DNA of 64,000 bases from Aquirufa aurantiipilula (lineage in GTDB: Bacteria > Bacteroidota > Bacteroidia > Cytophagales > Spirosomataceae). A program made the translations under genes and the position numbers. Shown here in pieces: positions 1-8,913 of the stretch. The notes below the pieces were generated by a model. That model did not search any database. It was not told where the DNA came from and saw only the letters and a list, made by a program, of their open reading frames with translations. The DNA lies in contig NZ_JAANOG010000002.1 in assembly GCF_019923745.1 (NCBI RefSeq), positions 310,001 through 374,000 on the forward strand, given 5' to 3'. Numbering within the stretch: position 1 is the stretch's first letter; every line of letters starts with the position of its first letter.

Positions 1-322
1 GATAGGGTTATGTTTTGTGATTTGCCTGTATTTCTATTTACCCACTGCAGATGCCTGGTCAAACTATTGGTCAGCACATTGGGTAGGCGAGGCACGAGTA
101 GATCATTTCTTACTTTCTGCTTTCTTTCTAATTTGGATAGTATTAGCCTACTTTAGTTTTACGATCAATTTATCCTTGATACCCGTTTTGGGATTATTGG
201 TTAATCTGTATCTGATGACTCAAATGGGAGCGACCAACTGGGAACGCTTCTTGTACTGGTGTATCGCAGGATTTGTGATCTATTTTAGTTACAGTTATCG
301 AAAGAGTAAATTACATGTATAA
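1..322 (+). CDS. C-terminal fragment of an APC-type amino acid permease (partial)
   Basis: The reading frame is open at the left edge (first whole codon at base 2) and ends at 320-322, so only the last ~106 residues are visible. They contain about three hydrophobic helices, a conserved-looking ERFLYW stretch, a last helix (FVIYFSYSY) and a short basic tail (RKSKLHV). That pattern is typical of the end of cationic/neutral amino acid permeases of the APC superfamily in the inner membrane. The substrate cannot be told from the fragment. A strong hairpin follows directly. Another polytopic transporter family is possible. Confidence 0.6.
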   Translation, partial: IGLCFVICLYFYLPTADAWSNYWSAHWVGEARVDHFLLSAFFLIWIVLAYFSFTINLSLIPVLGLLVNLYLMTQMGATNWERFLYWCIAGFVIYFSYSYRKSKLHV

Positions 323-347
323 AAAAAGGGCCCAAGGGCCCTTTTTT
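323..347. terminator. Bidirectional intrinsic terminator
   Basis: A perfect GGGCCC/GGGCCC stem with an AA loop is flanked by seven A on the left and six T on the right. It therefore works as a rho-independent terminator in both directions, between the permease (+) and the metallopeptidase gene (-), which converge here. Confidence 0.93.
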
Positions 348-348
348 G

Positions 349-1041
349 TTAGTCGTTACTTCTTCGACCACCTAGTAAATTTAAGTAGTAGAGCAATTGT
401 GCCAACATGGCTAATGCCGCTACTACATAGGTCATTGCTGCCCACCAAAGTGCATCTTTTGACATTTCATATTCACTGGCATTGACAATTTGGTTGTTTT
501 TAATCCAGGCTAATGCTCGATTAGAAGCATCAAATTCTACTGGTAAGGTAACAAAGCTGAATAAAGTAGCTAAGGCAAAAAGAGCCACTCCAATACTCAA
601 TAAAGTTGCATTTCCTGTGGAATATAAAATCATCATACCAATCATTAATAAAATGGGCATGAATCCATTTGCAATGTTCAATAAAGGAACCATGGCGCTT
701 CTAAACTGTAAAAAGGAATAAGCCTTGGCATGTTGAACAGCGTGGCCGCATTCATGAGCTGCTACTGCAGCTGATGCGGCATTTCTGCCATGAAAGACAT
801 CTGCACTTAAATTTACTGTTTTGTCACTTGGGTTATAATGGTCAGTCAATTGTCCATCTACAGAAATAACGCGCACATCGTAAATGCCATGATCCGCAAG
901 CATTTTTTCAGCGATTTGTTGGCCAGATAAATTACTCTGTAATGGTATTTCTGAATACTGTTTGAATTTGGATTTTAATCTCCAAGAAATCATCATTCCG
1001 ATAACTCCAAAAAGGATGGTTAAAACATATATTCCTGTCAT
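349..1041 (-). CDS. YugP-family neutral zinc metallopeptidase (membrane)
   Basis: A 230-residue protein with an N-terminal membrane helix (residues ~3-20), a zinc-binding HECGH motif at residues 96-100 and at least two or three hydrophobic segments in the C-terminal half. This matches the YugP/PF04298 family of membrane-bound metallopeptidases. Length is normal for the family. Substrate and role are not established; membrane protein quality control is a reasonable guess. It is the last gene of a minus-strand operon, four bases after the heptose adenylyltransferase gene, and ends at the bidirectional terminator. Confidence 0.88.
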   Translation of the reverse strand: MTGIYVLTILFGVIGMMISWRLKSKFKQYSEIPLQSNLSGQQIAEKMLADHGIYDVRVISVDGQLTDHYNPSDKTVNLSADVFHGRNAASAAVAAHECGHAVQHAKAYSFLQFRSAMVPLLNIANGFMPILLMIGMMILYSTGNATLLSIGVALFALATLFSFVTLPVEFDASNRALAWIKNNQIVNASEYEMSKDALWWAAMTYVVAALAMLAQLLYYLNLLGGRRSND

Positions 1042-1045
1042 TTTT

Positions 1046-1528
1046 TTATTTTTTAAGTTTGTTAATAATTCCTGTTGTTGAATAATTGGGTACTAAATCA
1101 ATGGTACTAACTTCTCCTCCTGCTGCTAATACCTCTTTTGAACCGACAATGGTATCAATGGTGTAATCGTTTCCTTTGATTAGAACATCGGGTAAAAGAG
1201 CTTTGATCAATTCTAAAGGTGTTTCTTCATCAAAAATGATCACCATGGAAACAAATCCCAAAGCCGCTATTAATCGAGCACGTGCATATTCTGAATTCAC
1301 GGGTCTTTCTGGTCCTTTTAATTCTCTGACAGATCGATCTGAATTGACGGCAACAATCATTTGATCGCCTGCTTGACTTGATTTTTCTAGGTAATCGACA
1401 TGTCCAAGGTGTAAAATATCAAAGCAACCATTGGTAAAAACGACTTTTTGCTGGTCATTTTTCCATGTTTTGCGAATTTCAATAGCTTCACTGAGTGTAT
1501 GAATCTTATGTTCACTGAGAGTTGACAC
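1046..1528 (-). CDS. rfaE2: D-glycero-beta-D-manno-heptose 1-phosphate adenylyltransferase
   Basis: A 160-residue nucleotidyltransferase of the cytidylyltransferase-like fold. The nucleotide-binding FTNGCFDILHLGH is at residues 31-43 (HxGH = H40-H43) and a late RERPVN-like region is seen as GPERPVN. It corresponds to the adenylyltransferase half of HldE, forming ADP-heptose for the LPS inner core, and is encoded here as a stand-alone enzyme. The only usable start is GTG at 1528, because the upstream flippase gene overlaps by 17 bp. A separate PfkB kinase at 34531-35520 could be the matching kinase half, but this is inference. Confidence 0.9.
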   Translation of the reverse strand: MSTLSEHKIHTLSEAIEIRKTWKNDQQKVVFTNGCFDILHLGHVDYLEKSSQAGDQMIVAVNSDRSVRELKGPERPVNSEYARARLIAALGFVSMVIIFDEETPLELIKALLPDVLIKGNDYTIDTIVGSKEVLAAGGEVSTIDLVPNYSTTGIINKLKK

Positions 1529-2507
1529 TGCTTGTTTTTTTAGGTAAGAAAAGAGTTAAAATAAAACTGATACCCCCAAATAACAAGATCGTTGCCATTT
1601 GAGTTCCGTGAAAAAAAGTAGCTAGAGCGGTGGCTTCTTTCATGGGGATTTGATAGAAAAATAAGGTGGATGCCACCAAACTATGGTAGGCCCCGATTCC
1701 ACCTTGAGTAGGAGTAGCCATGCCAAAAGTGCCCATCACTAAAATGCTTAATGCAGCCGAAAAACCTAGGTTTTCACTACTCGAAAAAGCTAAAAGCAAG
1801 GTATATGCATTCAAGAAATAAGCAACCCAAATAGCTAGGGTGTAGATCAAGAATAAGCCTGGTTTTTTAACGTCTTTGATACTGATAATGCCATCAATCC
1901 AGCCTGAAAGTATTTGTCCAACCTTGGAACTTTTTGAGAGTACTTCCCATTTTGCAAGGATGAAATCTTTGGTGAACCATAAGGTGATAAGTCCGATTAA
2001 GCCAAGGATAATCAAACCCATGATTAAGGTCAAAGGTGGAGTATCTGTTTGTGGAAATAGGAAAGATTGGATGGGCTTCCATTCGACTAAAAATGTAATT
2101 CCAACTAAGGCTACGAGGCCTAATAAATCGACAATTCGTTCCGTAATGACTGTCCCAAATGACTTTTCAAAAGGAATATCGGCGGTTTTTTGAAGGGAAC
2201 CACAGCGAGAAACTTCACCCATTCTAGGAACGATAAAATTGGCGAAATAACCAATGAGGACAGCTGAGAGGGTTCTGACTTGGCCTGGTTGATAATTTAG
2301 ACTATCGAGTAATTGTTCCCAACGTAAGGCTCTTAACCAATGTGAAATCAAGGAAATGACAATGGCTACAGTTACCCACTGGTAATTTGCCTGTAATAGC
2401 GTTTGGTAAATATCATCCCATTCTAGTTGACTTTTGGAAAATGCCCAATACAAGAGTGAGGCAGCTAATAAAGTCGAGAATAAGTACTTAAGAATGGATT
2501 TTATCAT
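1512..2507 (-). CDS. Flippase-like / lysylphosphatidylglycerol synthase TM-region family protein
   Basis: A polytopic inner-membrane protein (~331 residues from the ATG at 2507; an in-frame GTG at 2534 would add nine residues rich in His). The pattern of about eight hydrophobic helices, with an early ALRWEQLL segment, the IGYFANFIVPRMGE motif and a late TPTQGGIGAYH motif, is typical of the UPF0104/LPG_synthase_TM family. Related proteins move or modify lipids, but the substrate is unknown here. It is the first gene of the operon with rfaE2 and the YugP peptidase, and is divergent from glgA. Confidence 0.87.
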   Translation of the reverse strand: MIKSILKYLFSTLLAASLLYWAFSKSQLEWDDIYQTLLQANYQWVTVAIVISLISHWLRALRWEQLLDSLNYQPGQVRTLSAVLIGYFANFIVPRMGEVSRCGSLQKTADIPFEKSFGTVITERIVDLLGLVALVGITFLVEWKPIQSFLFPQTDTPPLTLIMGLIILGLIGLITLWFTKDFILAKWEVLSKSSKVGQILSGWIDGIISIKDVKKPGLFLIYTLAIWVAYFLNAYTLLLAFSSSENLGFSAALSILVMGTFGMATPTQGGIGAYHSLVASTLFFYQIPMKEATALATFFHGTQMATILLFGGISFILTLFLPKKTSSVNSQ

Positions 2508-2591
2508 GTTGTGGTGATGGATTTCGAGAATCACAAGGCAAAATAAAGAGCTTTGCTTAAATTATATAGCTGGAATCCGATAAAATTTTTA

Positions 2592-2599
2592 TATTTTTG
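2592..2599 (+). promoter_or_regulatory. -7 promoter box for glgA
   Basis: TATTTTTG fits the Bacteroidota -7 consensus TAnnTTTG and lies 41 bases before the glgA start. No convincing -33 TTTG is seen at the usual distance, so the call rests on the -7 box alone. Confidence 0.5.
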
Positions 2600-2640
2600 C
2601 AAAGTTTTTTTGGGATAATTTTCCCCTAAATCAATTTAGA

Positions 2641-3450
2641 ATGTCCAAATTACGTATTCTTTACGTTTCGAGTGAGGTTGACCCTTTCCTTAACACCTCC
2701 AGAATTGCAGACTTCGTTCGTAACCTTCCAACTGCCATGCAGGAGAGGGGAATGGAGATTCGAATCTTGGTTCCAAGATTTGGTTCTATCAATGAACGCA
2801 AAAACCGTTTGCACGAAGTAGTTCGGCTTTCCGGAATCACCATTCCCATGGGTGAAGAAGAAAAACCGTTAACGATTAAGGTCGCTAGTATTCCTGCAGC
2901 AAAATTGCAGGTTTATTTTATTGATAACGAAGATTATTTCCAGCGTAAATTTGTTTTAAATGACAAAGAAGGAGCATTCTACGAAGACAATCATGAACGT
3001 GCTGCATTCTTCTGCAAAGGAGCATTGGAGACGGTTGTGAAATTAGGTTGGTCGCCAGATGTAGTTCATTGTAATGATTGGATGTCGAGCTTAGTGCCAT
3101 TGTACATCTCAACACATTACAAAAACCATCCAATCTTCAAGGATTCAAAAACTATTTTCTCTCCTCACAATTCTGAATTTGATTTTACGTTCTCTAATGA
3201 CGATTTGTTAGAGAAAGTGAAGTTAGGCGAAATAGAAGACGAAAATTTAACTAGTTTAGCAAATTCAGATTATTCCGCCTTCATTAAAATTGGAGCAGAA
3301 TATGCCGATAAAGTAGTATCATTAGAAAATGCGGAAAATAGCCGTATCCAATCCATCATTGATGAATTCAAATCAAAAACCTATCAAAATATTGCCGAAA
3401 ATGATCTCGATTTCTTCGAAAAATTGTATTTGGAATTGGCCGGCAATTAA
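2641..3450 (+). CDS. Single-domain glycogen/starch synthase (GT5 N-terminal domain only)
   Basis: A 269-residue protein matching the N-terminal Rossmann domain of GT5 glycogen synthases: a start like LRILYVSSEVDPF, then VPRFGSINERK, DVVHCNDWMSSLVPLYI and SPHNSEFDF. It stops before the C-terminal GT1-like domain that carries the donor-binding residues, so it is about half the usual 480 residues. The family's usual KxGGL glycine-rich loop is replaced by NTSRIADFV. Short versions like this are common in Bacteroidota. Whether they elongate glucan is doubtful, and a sugar-binding or regulatory role is possible. Confidence 0.82.
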   Translation: MSKLRILYVSSEVDPFLNTSRIADFVRNLPTAMQERGMEIRILVPRFGSINERKNRLHEVVRLSGITIPMGEEEKPLTIKVASIPAAKLQVYFIDNEDYFQRKFVLNDKEGAFYEDNHERAAFFCKGALETVVKLGWSPDVVHCNDWMSSLVPLYISTHYKNHPIFKDSKTIFSPHNSEFDFTFSNDDLLEKVKLGEIEDENLTSLANSDYSAFIKIGAEYADKVVSLENAENSRIQSIIDEFKSKTYQNIAENDLDFFEKLYLELAGN

Positions 3451-4771
3451 ATGGGTAGGGATTCTTTCCCTTTTCCTTACTTCTTGTGATTTGCCCAAAG
3501 AAATTGGGTCTGATTTATTTAGTGTAGAAGTTGGTTTGAACTATACGGATTCATTGAGTATCCAATCATCTACGGTATTAATTGACTCAATTTACACGAA
3601 TCAAACGGGTGCATTTTTAGTTGGTTCTCATCAAGATCCTATATTAGGAACCATTGCGGCCTCAGCATTTACGCAAATAGCGAATGTAGATACGTTGAAA
3701 AGTAAAGAGACTTCCATCTTGGATTCCTTGAAAATGAATTTGATTTATCAGTCTTTTGTGGGTGATACAACTCAGAAACAGACCATTTCGATTTATCGCT
3801 TGAAGGACAGTGTGAGTCGCAATGTTGATTATTTCAGTACATCAGCAATTCCTTTTGATCCTACACCGATAGGTACACACTCATTTTTTCCTCGTCCTAT
3901 TAAAGCAAAAACAGCAAATGGGGATTCGTTGAAGTACGATACCTTAAGCTTTAAGATGAATGCTTCTTTCGGAAGAGAATTATTAGGAAAATATACAGAC
4001 AAAACCATCGCAGCAGGTGGAGCAGCCTTTAGAGAATATTTTAAAGGAATGCACATTAAATCTAGTTCAGCTGGAAAAGCAGCCATTATTGGATTTACTC
4101 CAACGTACTCGGTTATGACATTACACTATCATAATCCGAATGATACAATTAAATATGCCATCAATTATTATTTTAGTTTATCAACGGCTTTAGTAGCAGA
4201 AATTCATGGTCGATTTAATCAATTGAACATTGCTCGCTCGGGTGTTTTGGGGAATTTACAAAAGCCAGGCGACAGAATTCCGGCTTCTCAGACTAATATG
4301 GTGACATACGTTCAGTCGGGAACAGGTTTAGCTACAAAATTGGAAATACCTTACTTATTGAATTTAAAGGGGAACAAAAATGTGGCCATTAATAAAGCGG
4401 AATTAGTTATCCCTGCAGCTGATTCGTATGAATTATCAAAAACGCTAGGATCATTATCCTTAGTAGAAACTGATGCTAGCAATAGAACGCTTAAGAATGC
4501 CTACGGTTTACGTTATTTATTAACTGAAGGTGGATCCGGAATCCAAACGGCAAATTTTGATTCAGGTTCTAAGACCTATAGTTTTAATATTACCACGGCC
4601 ATTCAAAATATCATTGCCAATAACCGTAAGAATTTTGCTATTTTGGTTACAAGTCCATTGACGAGTAATTCCGCAGGTTTTAGCCGAATTATTGGTGATA
4701 ATATTCGATATGTGCCTTTGAATGCAAGTAAAATCAAATTGAAGGTTTATTATACTTACATTGCGAAATAA
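3401..4771 (+). CDS. DUF4270 family lipoprotein
   Basis: About 456 residues. The best start is ATG 3401, which lies inside the 3' end of glgA in another frame and gives a leader ending in the lipobox FLTSC. The mature part begins DLPKEIGSDLF, the usual opening of DUF4270 proteins, followed by long beta-rich sequence with YTDSLSIQ and a C-terminal region on fibre-like repeats. It is probably an outer-membrane-anchored lipoprotein of unknown function. The glgA-DUF4270 order is recurrent in Bacteroidota. The 50-bp overlap suggests coupled translation. Confidence 0.83.
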   Translation: MISISSKNCIWNWPAIKWVGILSLFLTSCDLPKEIGSDLFSVEVGLNYTDSLSIQSSTVLIDSIYTNQTGAFLVGSHQDPILGTIAASAFTQIANVDTLKSKETSILDSLKMNLIYQSFVGDTTQKQTISIYRLKDSVSRNVDYFSTSAIPFDPTPIGTHSFFPRPIKAKTANGDSLKYDTLSFKMNASFGRELLGKYTDKTIAAGGAAFREYFKGMHIKSSSAGKAAIIGFTPTYSVMTLHYHNPNDTIKYAINYYFSLSTALVAEIHGRFNQLNIARSGVLGNLQKPGDRIPASQTNMVTYVQSGTGLATKLEIPYLLNLKGNKNVAINKAELVIPAADSYELSKTLGSLSLVETDASNRTLKNAYGLRYLLTEGGSGIQTANFDSGSKTYSFNITTAIQNIIANNRKNFAILVTSPLTSNSAGFSRIIGDNIRYVPLNASKIKLKVYYTYIAK

Positions 4772-4782
4772 TTCCTAAGATT

Positions 4783-5568
4783 ATGGATTCCCCGAATAGC
4801 CATTTACGGGTGAGTATGGTACAGACATCCCTTGTTTGGGAGAATCCTGCTGCCAATTGCGCTATTTTAGAGGAGAAATTACAAGCTTTACAAGGTAAGA
4901 CGGATGTAGTTGTTTTACCGGAAATGTTTCTAACAGGCTTTAGTATGAGTGCCGAAGGGGCAGATTTCCCCAAAGGAGCTCAAGTGCAATGGATGCAAAT
5001 GATGGCCAATCGGCTCGATGTATTGTTGATAGGGAGCCTTAAAATCAAAGAAAATAATCAATTCTATAATCGACTGTTAGCCGTTTTTCCTGATGGAAAA
5101 ATAGTTGCTTATAACAAGCGCCATTTGTTCCGAATGGGCAATGAACATCAGTTTTATAGCCCAGGGGAGGAACATGGGATTTTATCTTTTAAATCCTGGA
5201 AAATAGCCTTATTTGTGTGCTATGATTTACGTTTTCCGGTTTGGTCTAGAAATGTGCAAATGGCTTACGATTTAGCTATTTATGTGGCGAATTGGCCTGC
5301 TGTGAGAGCTCATGCATGGTCTACTTTACTAAAAGCGAGAGCTATTGAAAATTTAGCTTATGTGGTAGGAGTGAATCGAGTAGGAAAAGATGCCAATGAC
5401 TTGGATTACCAAGGAGATTCGGTGATAGTTTCGTTTAAAGGAGAAGAAATAGTTCATCTTTGGGATGAAGATACCATACAAACTAGTAGTATTTCCAAGG
5501 AATCCTTACAAGAATTTAGGGATAAATTTCCGGCTCATCTTGACGCCGACGCCTTTGAATTGAATTAG
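4783..5568 (+). CDS. Carbon-nitrogen hydrolase (omega-amidase, NIT2/YafV-like)
   Basis: A 261-residue cytoplasmic enzyme of the nitrilase superfamily with the full catalytic triad visible: E47 in VLPEMFLTGFSM, K112 in YNKRHLF and C146 in FVCYDLRFP. Length and motifs fit the YafV/NIT2 omega-amidases, which hydrolyse 2-oxoglutaramate or 2-oxosuccinamate and clear toxic keto-amides. It follows DUF4270 by 11 bp. Its TAG stop overlaps the stop of the convergent ABC ATPase gene in the tetranucleotide TTAG. Confidence 0.9.
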   Translation: MDSPNSHLRVSMVQTSLVWENPAANCAILEEKLQALQGKTDVVVLPEMFLTGFSMSAEGADFPKGAQVQWMQMMANRLDVLLIGSLKIKENNQFYNRLLAVFPDGKIVAYNKRHLFRMGNEHQFYSPGEEHGILSFKSWKIALFVCYDLRFPVWSRNVQMAYDLAIYVANWPAVRAHAWSTLLKARAIENLAYVVGVNRVGKDANDLDYQGDSVIVSFKGEEIVHLWDEDTIQTSSISKESLQEFRDKFPAHLDADAFELN

Positions 5569-6272
5569 GTAGTTTTATCTTTAAAGAAAGCTGCCAATCC
5601 CCCAGTATAGTTTTGAGCTTCCTGAAGCGAGCAATCGGCTACTAAATTTCCATGACTGATCAGTAAAATGCGGTCGCAAATGGATTCGACTTCAGTTAAT
5701 AGGTGACTTGAAAACAAAATAGTTTTACCCTGGCTTAATGATTGAATCAATGATCTGATTTCAGCCATTTGGTTGGGATCTAGGCCACTTGTGGGCTCAT
5801 CTAAGATTAGTACAGATGGATTATGAAAGATAGCTTGTGCTAGTCCAACTCGTTGCTGGTATCCTTTCGATAATTCTGATATTTTCTTTTTTTTCTCTTT
5901 TTCTAGTCCCACCAATTGAATAACTTCTTCTATTCTCTTTTTTCTCTGAGAAGTCGAAATACCATGAATTTTACCAATAAAATCCAGAAATTCCTGAACG
6001 TACATGTCGGGGTAAAGGGGATTGTTTTCAGCTAGATAGCCTACTTTTCTTTTCAATTCCAAATTATGATCTTTTACATTCAGACCAAGTACTTTGGCTT
6101 CTCCTTCGCTAGCTGGAATTAAACCAACTAGCATTTTGATGGTGCTTGATTTTCCTGCCCCATTGGGTCCAAGAAATCCAATGATTTGACCTTCTGAAGC
6201 TTGAAATGAAATGGAATTGACGGCGATTTGTGCACCGTAAATTTTAGAAAGATTGGCAACTTCAATCGACAT
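5565..6272 (-). CDS. ABC transporter ATP-binding protein (GldA-like)
   Basis: A 235-residue ATPase with Walker A GPNGAGKS at residues 35-42, an ABC signature LSKGYQQRVGLAQ, Walker B LILDEPTSGLDP and the switch histidine in SSHLL. It resembles GldA, the ATPase of the gliding-motility ABC complex, and related export ATPases, but is shorter than the ~300 residues usual for GldA. Its gldF/gldG permease partners are not in the window. It shares a divergent promoter region with ribBA. The assignment to gliding is inference; any ABC-2 exporter partner is possible. Confidence 0.8.
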   Translation of the reverse strand: MSIEVANLSKIYGAQIAVNSISFQASEGQIIGFLGPNGAGKSSTIKMLVGLIPASEGEAKVLGLNVKDHNLELKRKVGYLAENNPLYPDMYVQEFLDFIGKIHGISTSQRKKRIEEVIQLVGLEKEKKKKISELSKGYQQRVGLAQAIFHNPSVLILDEPTSGLDPNQMAEIRSLIQSLSQGKTILFSSHLLTEVESICDRILLISHGNLVADCSLQEAQNYTGGLAAFFKDKTT

Positions 6273-6297
6273 ACCTGGTAAGGGATAGATTATCTGA

Positions 6298-6305
6298 CAA
6301 AGGTA
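6298..6305 (-). promoter_or_regulatory. -7 promoter box for the GldA-like gene
   Basis: Read on the minus strand this is TACCTTTG, an exact TAnnTTTG match, 26 bp upstream of the ATPase ATG. It is divergent from an identical box for ribBA 23 bp away. Confidence 0.55.
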
Positions 6306-6328
6306 GTAAAATGGGAACTAAATCTGCT

Positions 6329-6336
6329 TACCTTTG
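6329..6336 (+). promoter_or_regulatory. -7 promoter box for ribBA
   Basis: TACCTTTG matches TAnnTTTG, 27 bp before the ribBA ATG. The predicted leader is therefore only about 20 nt, too short for an FMN riboswitch. Confidence 0.55.
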
Positions 6337-6362
6337 TGTTTTGGTTCATAAAGCTTAAATAC

Positions 6363-7583
6363 ATGCAGGAAGATTCCATTCGTTTGGATCGTATTGAAGA
6401 TGCGATAGAAGATATTCGACAAGGTAAAATTATCATTGTAGCCGATGATGAGGACCGAGAGAATGAGGGTGATATGATTTGTGCATCCGAGGCTATTACT
6501 CCTGAATTGGTCAATTTTATGATTCGAGAAGCACGCGGTTTGATGTGTGTTTCATTGACAGATGACCGCTGTGGAGCCTTAGGACTCGAAATGATGGTAG
6601 ATAATAACACCACTTCACATGAAACACCATTTACAGTTTCGGTGGACCTATTGGGAAATGGTTGTACTACCGGTATTTCTGCTTCTGATCGTGCCAAAAC
6701 CATTCAAGCACTGGTTGATCCCTTGACAAAACCAAGTGATTTGGGACGCCCAGGTCATATTTTTCCTTTGAAAAGTAAATCAGAGGGAGTGCTTCGTCGG
6801 ACTGGACATACAGAGGCATCCATGGATTTTGCTCGATTGGCTGGATTTCAACCTTCAGGTGTGCTCATTGAAGTATTAAATGAAGATGGAAGTATGGCAC
6901 GTTTGGCAGACCTTCGTCGGATTGCCGATAAGTTTGATCTTAAGTTGGTGACAATCAAAGATTTGATTGAATATCGTTTAGATAAAGAATCCTTAATTCA
7001 ACGTGAGATTGGAGTTGATATGCCTACTCAGTGGGGAAATTTTGATTTGATAGCTTTCAAACAGAAAAATACGGGAGATACTCATTTAGCATTGGTGAAG
7101 GGTACTTGGGAAAAGGATGAAGCCATTATGGTGCGTGTGCATAGTTCTTGTGTTACGGGTGACATCTTTGGATCTTGTCGTTGCGACTGTGGCCCTCAAT
7201 TGCACAAAGCCATGGAAATGGTGGAGAAGGAGGGAAAAGGGGTGGTATTGTACATGTTCCAAGAAGGAAGAGGTATCGGTTTGTTGAACAAATTGAAGGC
7301 TTACAAATTACAGGAAATGGGTCGTGATACCGTAGAAGCTAATTTAGAATTGGGTTTTGCGATGGATGAACGGGATTATGGGGTTGGAGCGCAGATTTTA
7401 AGAAATTTAGGTGTCAAGAAATTGAGATTAATCTCGAATAATCCTAAAAAGCGAGCTGGTTTATTGGGTTATGGATTGGAAATTATTGAATCTATTCCAA
7501 TTGAAATTAACCCTAACCCACACAATCAACAATATTTGCAAACAAAACGAGATAAAATGGGACATTCCATTTTGAGGAAATAA
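6363..7583 (+). CDS. ribBA: Bifunctional 3,4-dihydroxy-2-butanone-4-phosphate synthase / GTP cyclohydrolase II
   Basis: A 406-residue fusion from the ATG at 6363 (longer frames start in the promoter). The N-terminal RibB domain has the [10 protein letters not shown] acidic motif at residues 28-37 and the HTEAS region. The C-terminal RibA domain has the zinc cysteines C263, C274 and C276 spaced 11 and 2 as in GTP cyclohydrolase II, then GRGIGL and SNNPKK. It makes both precursors of riboflavin. It is monocistronic, with a strong terminator downstream and no riboswitch seen. Confidence 0.96.
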   Translation: MQEDSIRLDRIEDAIEDIRQGKIIIVADDEDRENEGDMICASEAITPELVNFMIREARGLMCVSLTDDRCGALGLEMMVDNNTTSHETPFTVSVDLLGNGCTTGISASDRAKTIQALVDPLTKPSDLGRPGHIFPLKSKSEGVLRRTGHTEASMDFARLAGFQPSGVLIEVLNEDGSMARLADLRRIADKFDLKLVTIKDLIEYRLDKESLIQREIGVDMPTQWGNFDLIAFKQKNTGDTHLALVKGTWEKDEAIMVRVHSSCVTGDIFGSCRCDCGPQLHKAMEMVEKEGKGVVLYMFQEGRGIGLLNKLKAYKLQEMGRDTVEANLELGFAMDERDYGVGAQILRNLGVKKLRLISNNPKKRAGLLGYGLEIIESIPIEINPNPHNQQYLQTKRDKMGHSILRK

Positions 7584-7596
7584 TCAAAGTAATGAT

Positions 7597-7628
7597 AAAA
7601 AAACGCTCTCATTCGGGAGCGTTTTTTT
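7597..7628 (+). terminator. Intrinsic terminator after ribBA
   Basis: The stem ACGCTCTC/GGGAGCGT (one G-T pair) has an ATTC loop, is preceded by A7 and followed by T7, and starts 13 bp after the ribBA stop. Confidence 0.9.
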
Positions 7629-7820
7629 ATGACTATTTCTATATAATCAATGAATCTGTAATTGCAGTACACTAAGTTTGCTCTATATCCAAGTTAATTC
7701 AAGCAATATACTCGAAAATTGACTCCTTAGTTGGATGAGAAAATAGATCAAATTTCTATAGAATTAAACAAGGCAGCTGAAGATTTGAGCGATATCAATT
7801 GGTCTTTATAAACTCACTAT

Positions 7821-8726
7821 TTAATTTCCTCCCAAGATAATCGGGCTACTTTTTCCATTACCCATAATGATGATTTTACTATTGGGCGATTTGGCTAATT
7901 CTTTTTGAGCCAAGATGGATTCATATTGTAATTGACGATCGCTTAGTCCTGTAGATAAGATGCGTTGGTAATCCGCTATACCTTGAGCTTCCACTCGTTT
8001 GCGTTCGGCTTCTTGCTTTTCTTTTTGTAGTACGAACTGCATTTTTTGGGCATCCTGCTCAGCATTGATTTTAGATTCAATACTTTGTTTTACTGAATTT
8101 GGCAAAGTGATGTTTCTAATTAGCAATTGTTCCAAAATTAGGCCTCTGTTTTTGAAATTGGATTCGATATCCTTGAAGATTCGATTTTGGAATTCATTCC
8201 TTTTTTTCGAGAACAAACCTACCGCATCGTAATAAACAGCATTGTCTCTTATTTTGGTCCGCGTAATTGGTCGAACTACTTTGTCCTTGTAATCTAGACC
8301 AATTTTTTTAAATATATTGGGAGCCTCTTGAGATGATATTTTATACAATACGGTTAAATCTACGATTACTTCTAATCCATCGGCGGTTAGTACTCTAATC
8401 GCATCATCCCCTTCTTTGTCGCCTTCATCATGCACCCCAGACATGGTGTAGTTTTGTGTTTTGGTATCAAAAATGAAAATATTGGATAAGGGATTGACAA
8501 AGTTTAAACCACTGTTCAAAATTTGTGGTTTAACACTTCCAAATAAGCTTTGTACCCCAACTTCGCCTGCTTCAATCTGCTTAATAGTTGAACTCAGCAA
8601 GCCTAAACCAGCTAATGCAATTCCTCCAATTTTGAAGGCTTTGCTATATTTAGAAAATACTAAATTGGGATTGGCAATAATATTTCCAATGACCAGTAAA
8701 ACGATTCCAACGACGATGAAAAACAT
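7821..8726 (-). CDS. SPFH-domain (prohibitin/stomatin family) membrane protein
   Basis: Start chosen at the ATG at 8726, which places a hydrophobic helix (MFFIVVGIVLLVIGNII) at the N terminus; an in-frame ATG at 8777 would add 17 residues. After a second hydrophobic patch comes an SPFH domain opening with QIEAGEVGVQSLFGSV, then a charged coiled-coil region rich in QKEKQEAERKRVEAQ (about residues 220-260) and a short Gly-rich tail. Family members form ring-like membrane scaffolds and often modulate FtsH-type proteases. It stands alone, so a specific partner cannot be inferred. Confidence 0.88.
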   Translation of the reverse strand: MFFIVVGIVLLVIGNIIANPNLVFSKYSKAFKIGGIALAGLGLLSSTIKQIEAGEVGVQSLFGSVKPQILNSGLNFVNPLSNIFIFDTKTQNYTMSGVHDEGDKEGDDAIRVLTADGLEVIVDLTVLYKISSQEAPNIFKKIGLDYKDKVVRPITRTKIRDNAVYYDAVGLFSKKRNEFQNRIFKDIESNFKNRGLILEQLLIRNITLPNSVKQSIESKINAEQDAQKMQFVLQKEKQEAERKRVEAQGIADYQRILSTGLSDRQLQYESILAQKELAKSPNSKIIIMGNGKSSPIILGGN

Positions 8727-8913
8727 AGGATATAGGTAGTGTTTAGGATTAAAAGGACTAATTGGGGTAAAGTACAAAGAATAGTATACCTATGCAATCA
8801 ATTTATGTTTTTCGAAATTATTCTGATGTTAATGGCTAACTCTAGCTTTGAAAATAATTTGGCTAAAAAAAATGACATTCTTCATTTTTGGCAAAATATG
8901 CCTAATTTTGAAT

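Noticed and set aside
6336-6362. FMN riboswitch upstream of ribBA
   Set aside because: The leader after the predicted start site is only about 20 nt; no RFN-type conserved segments are seen.
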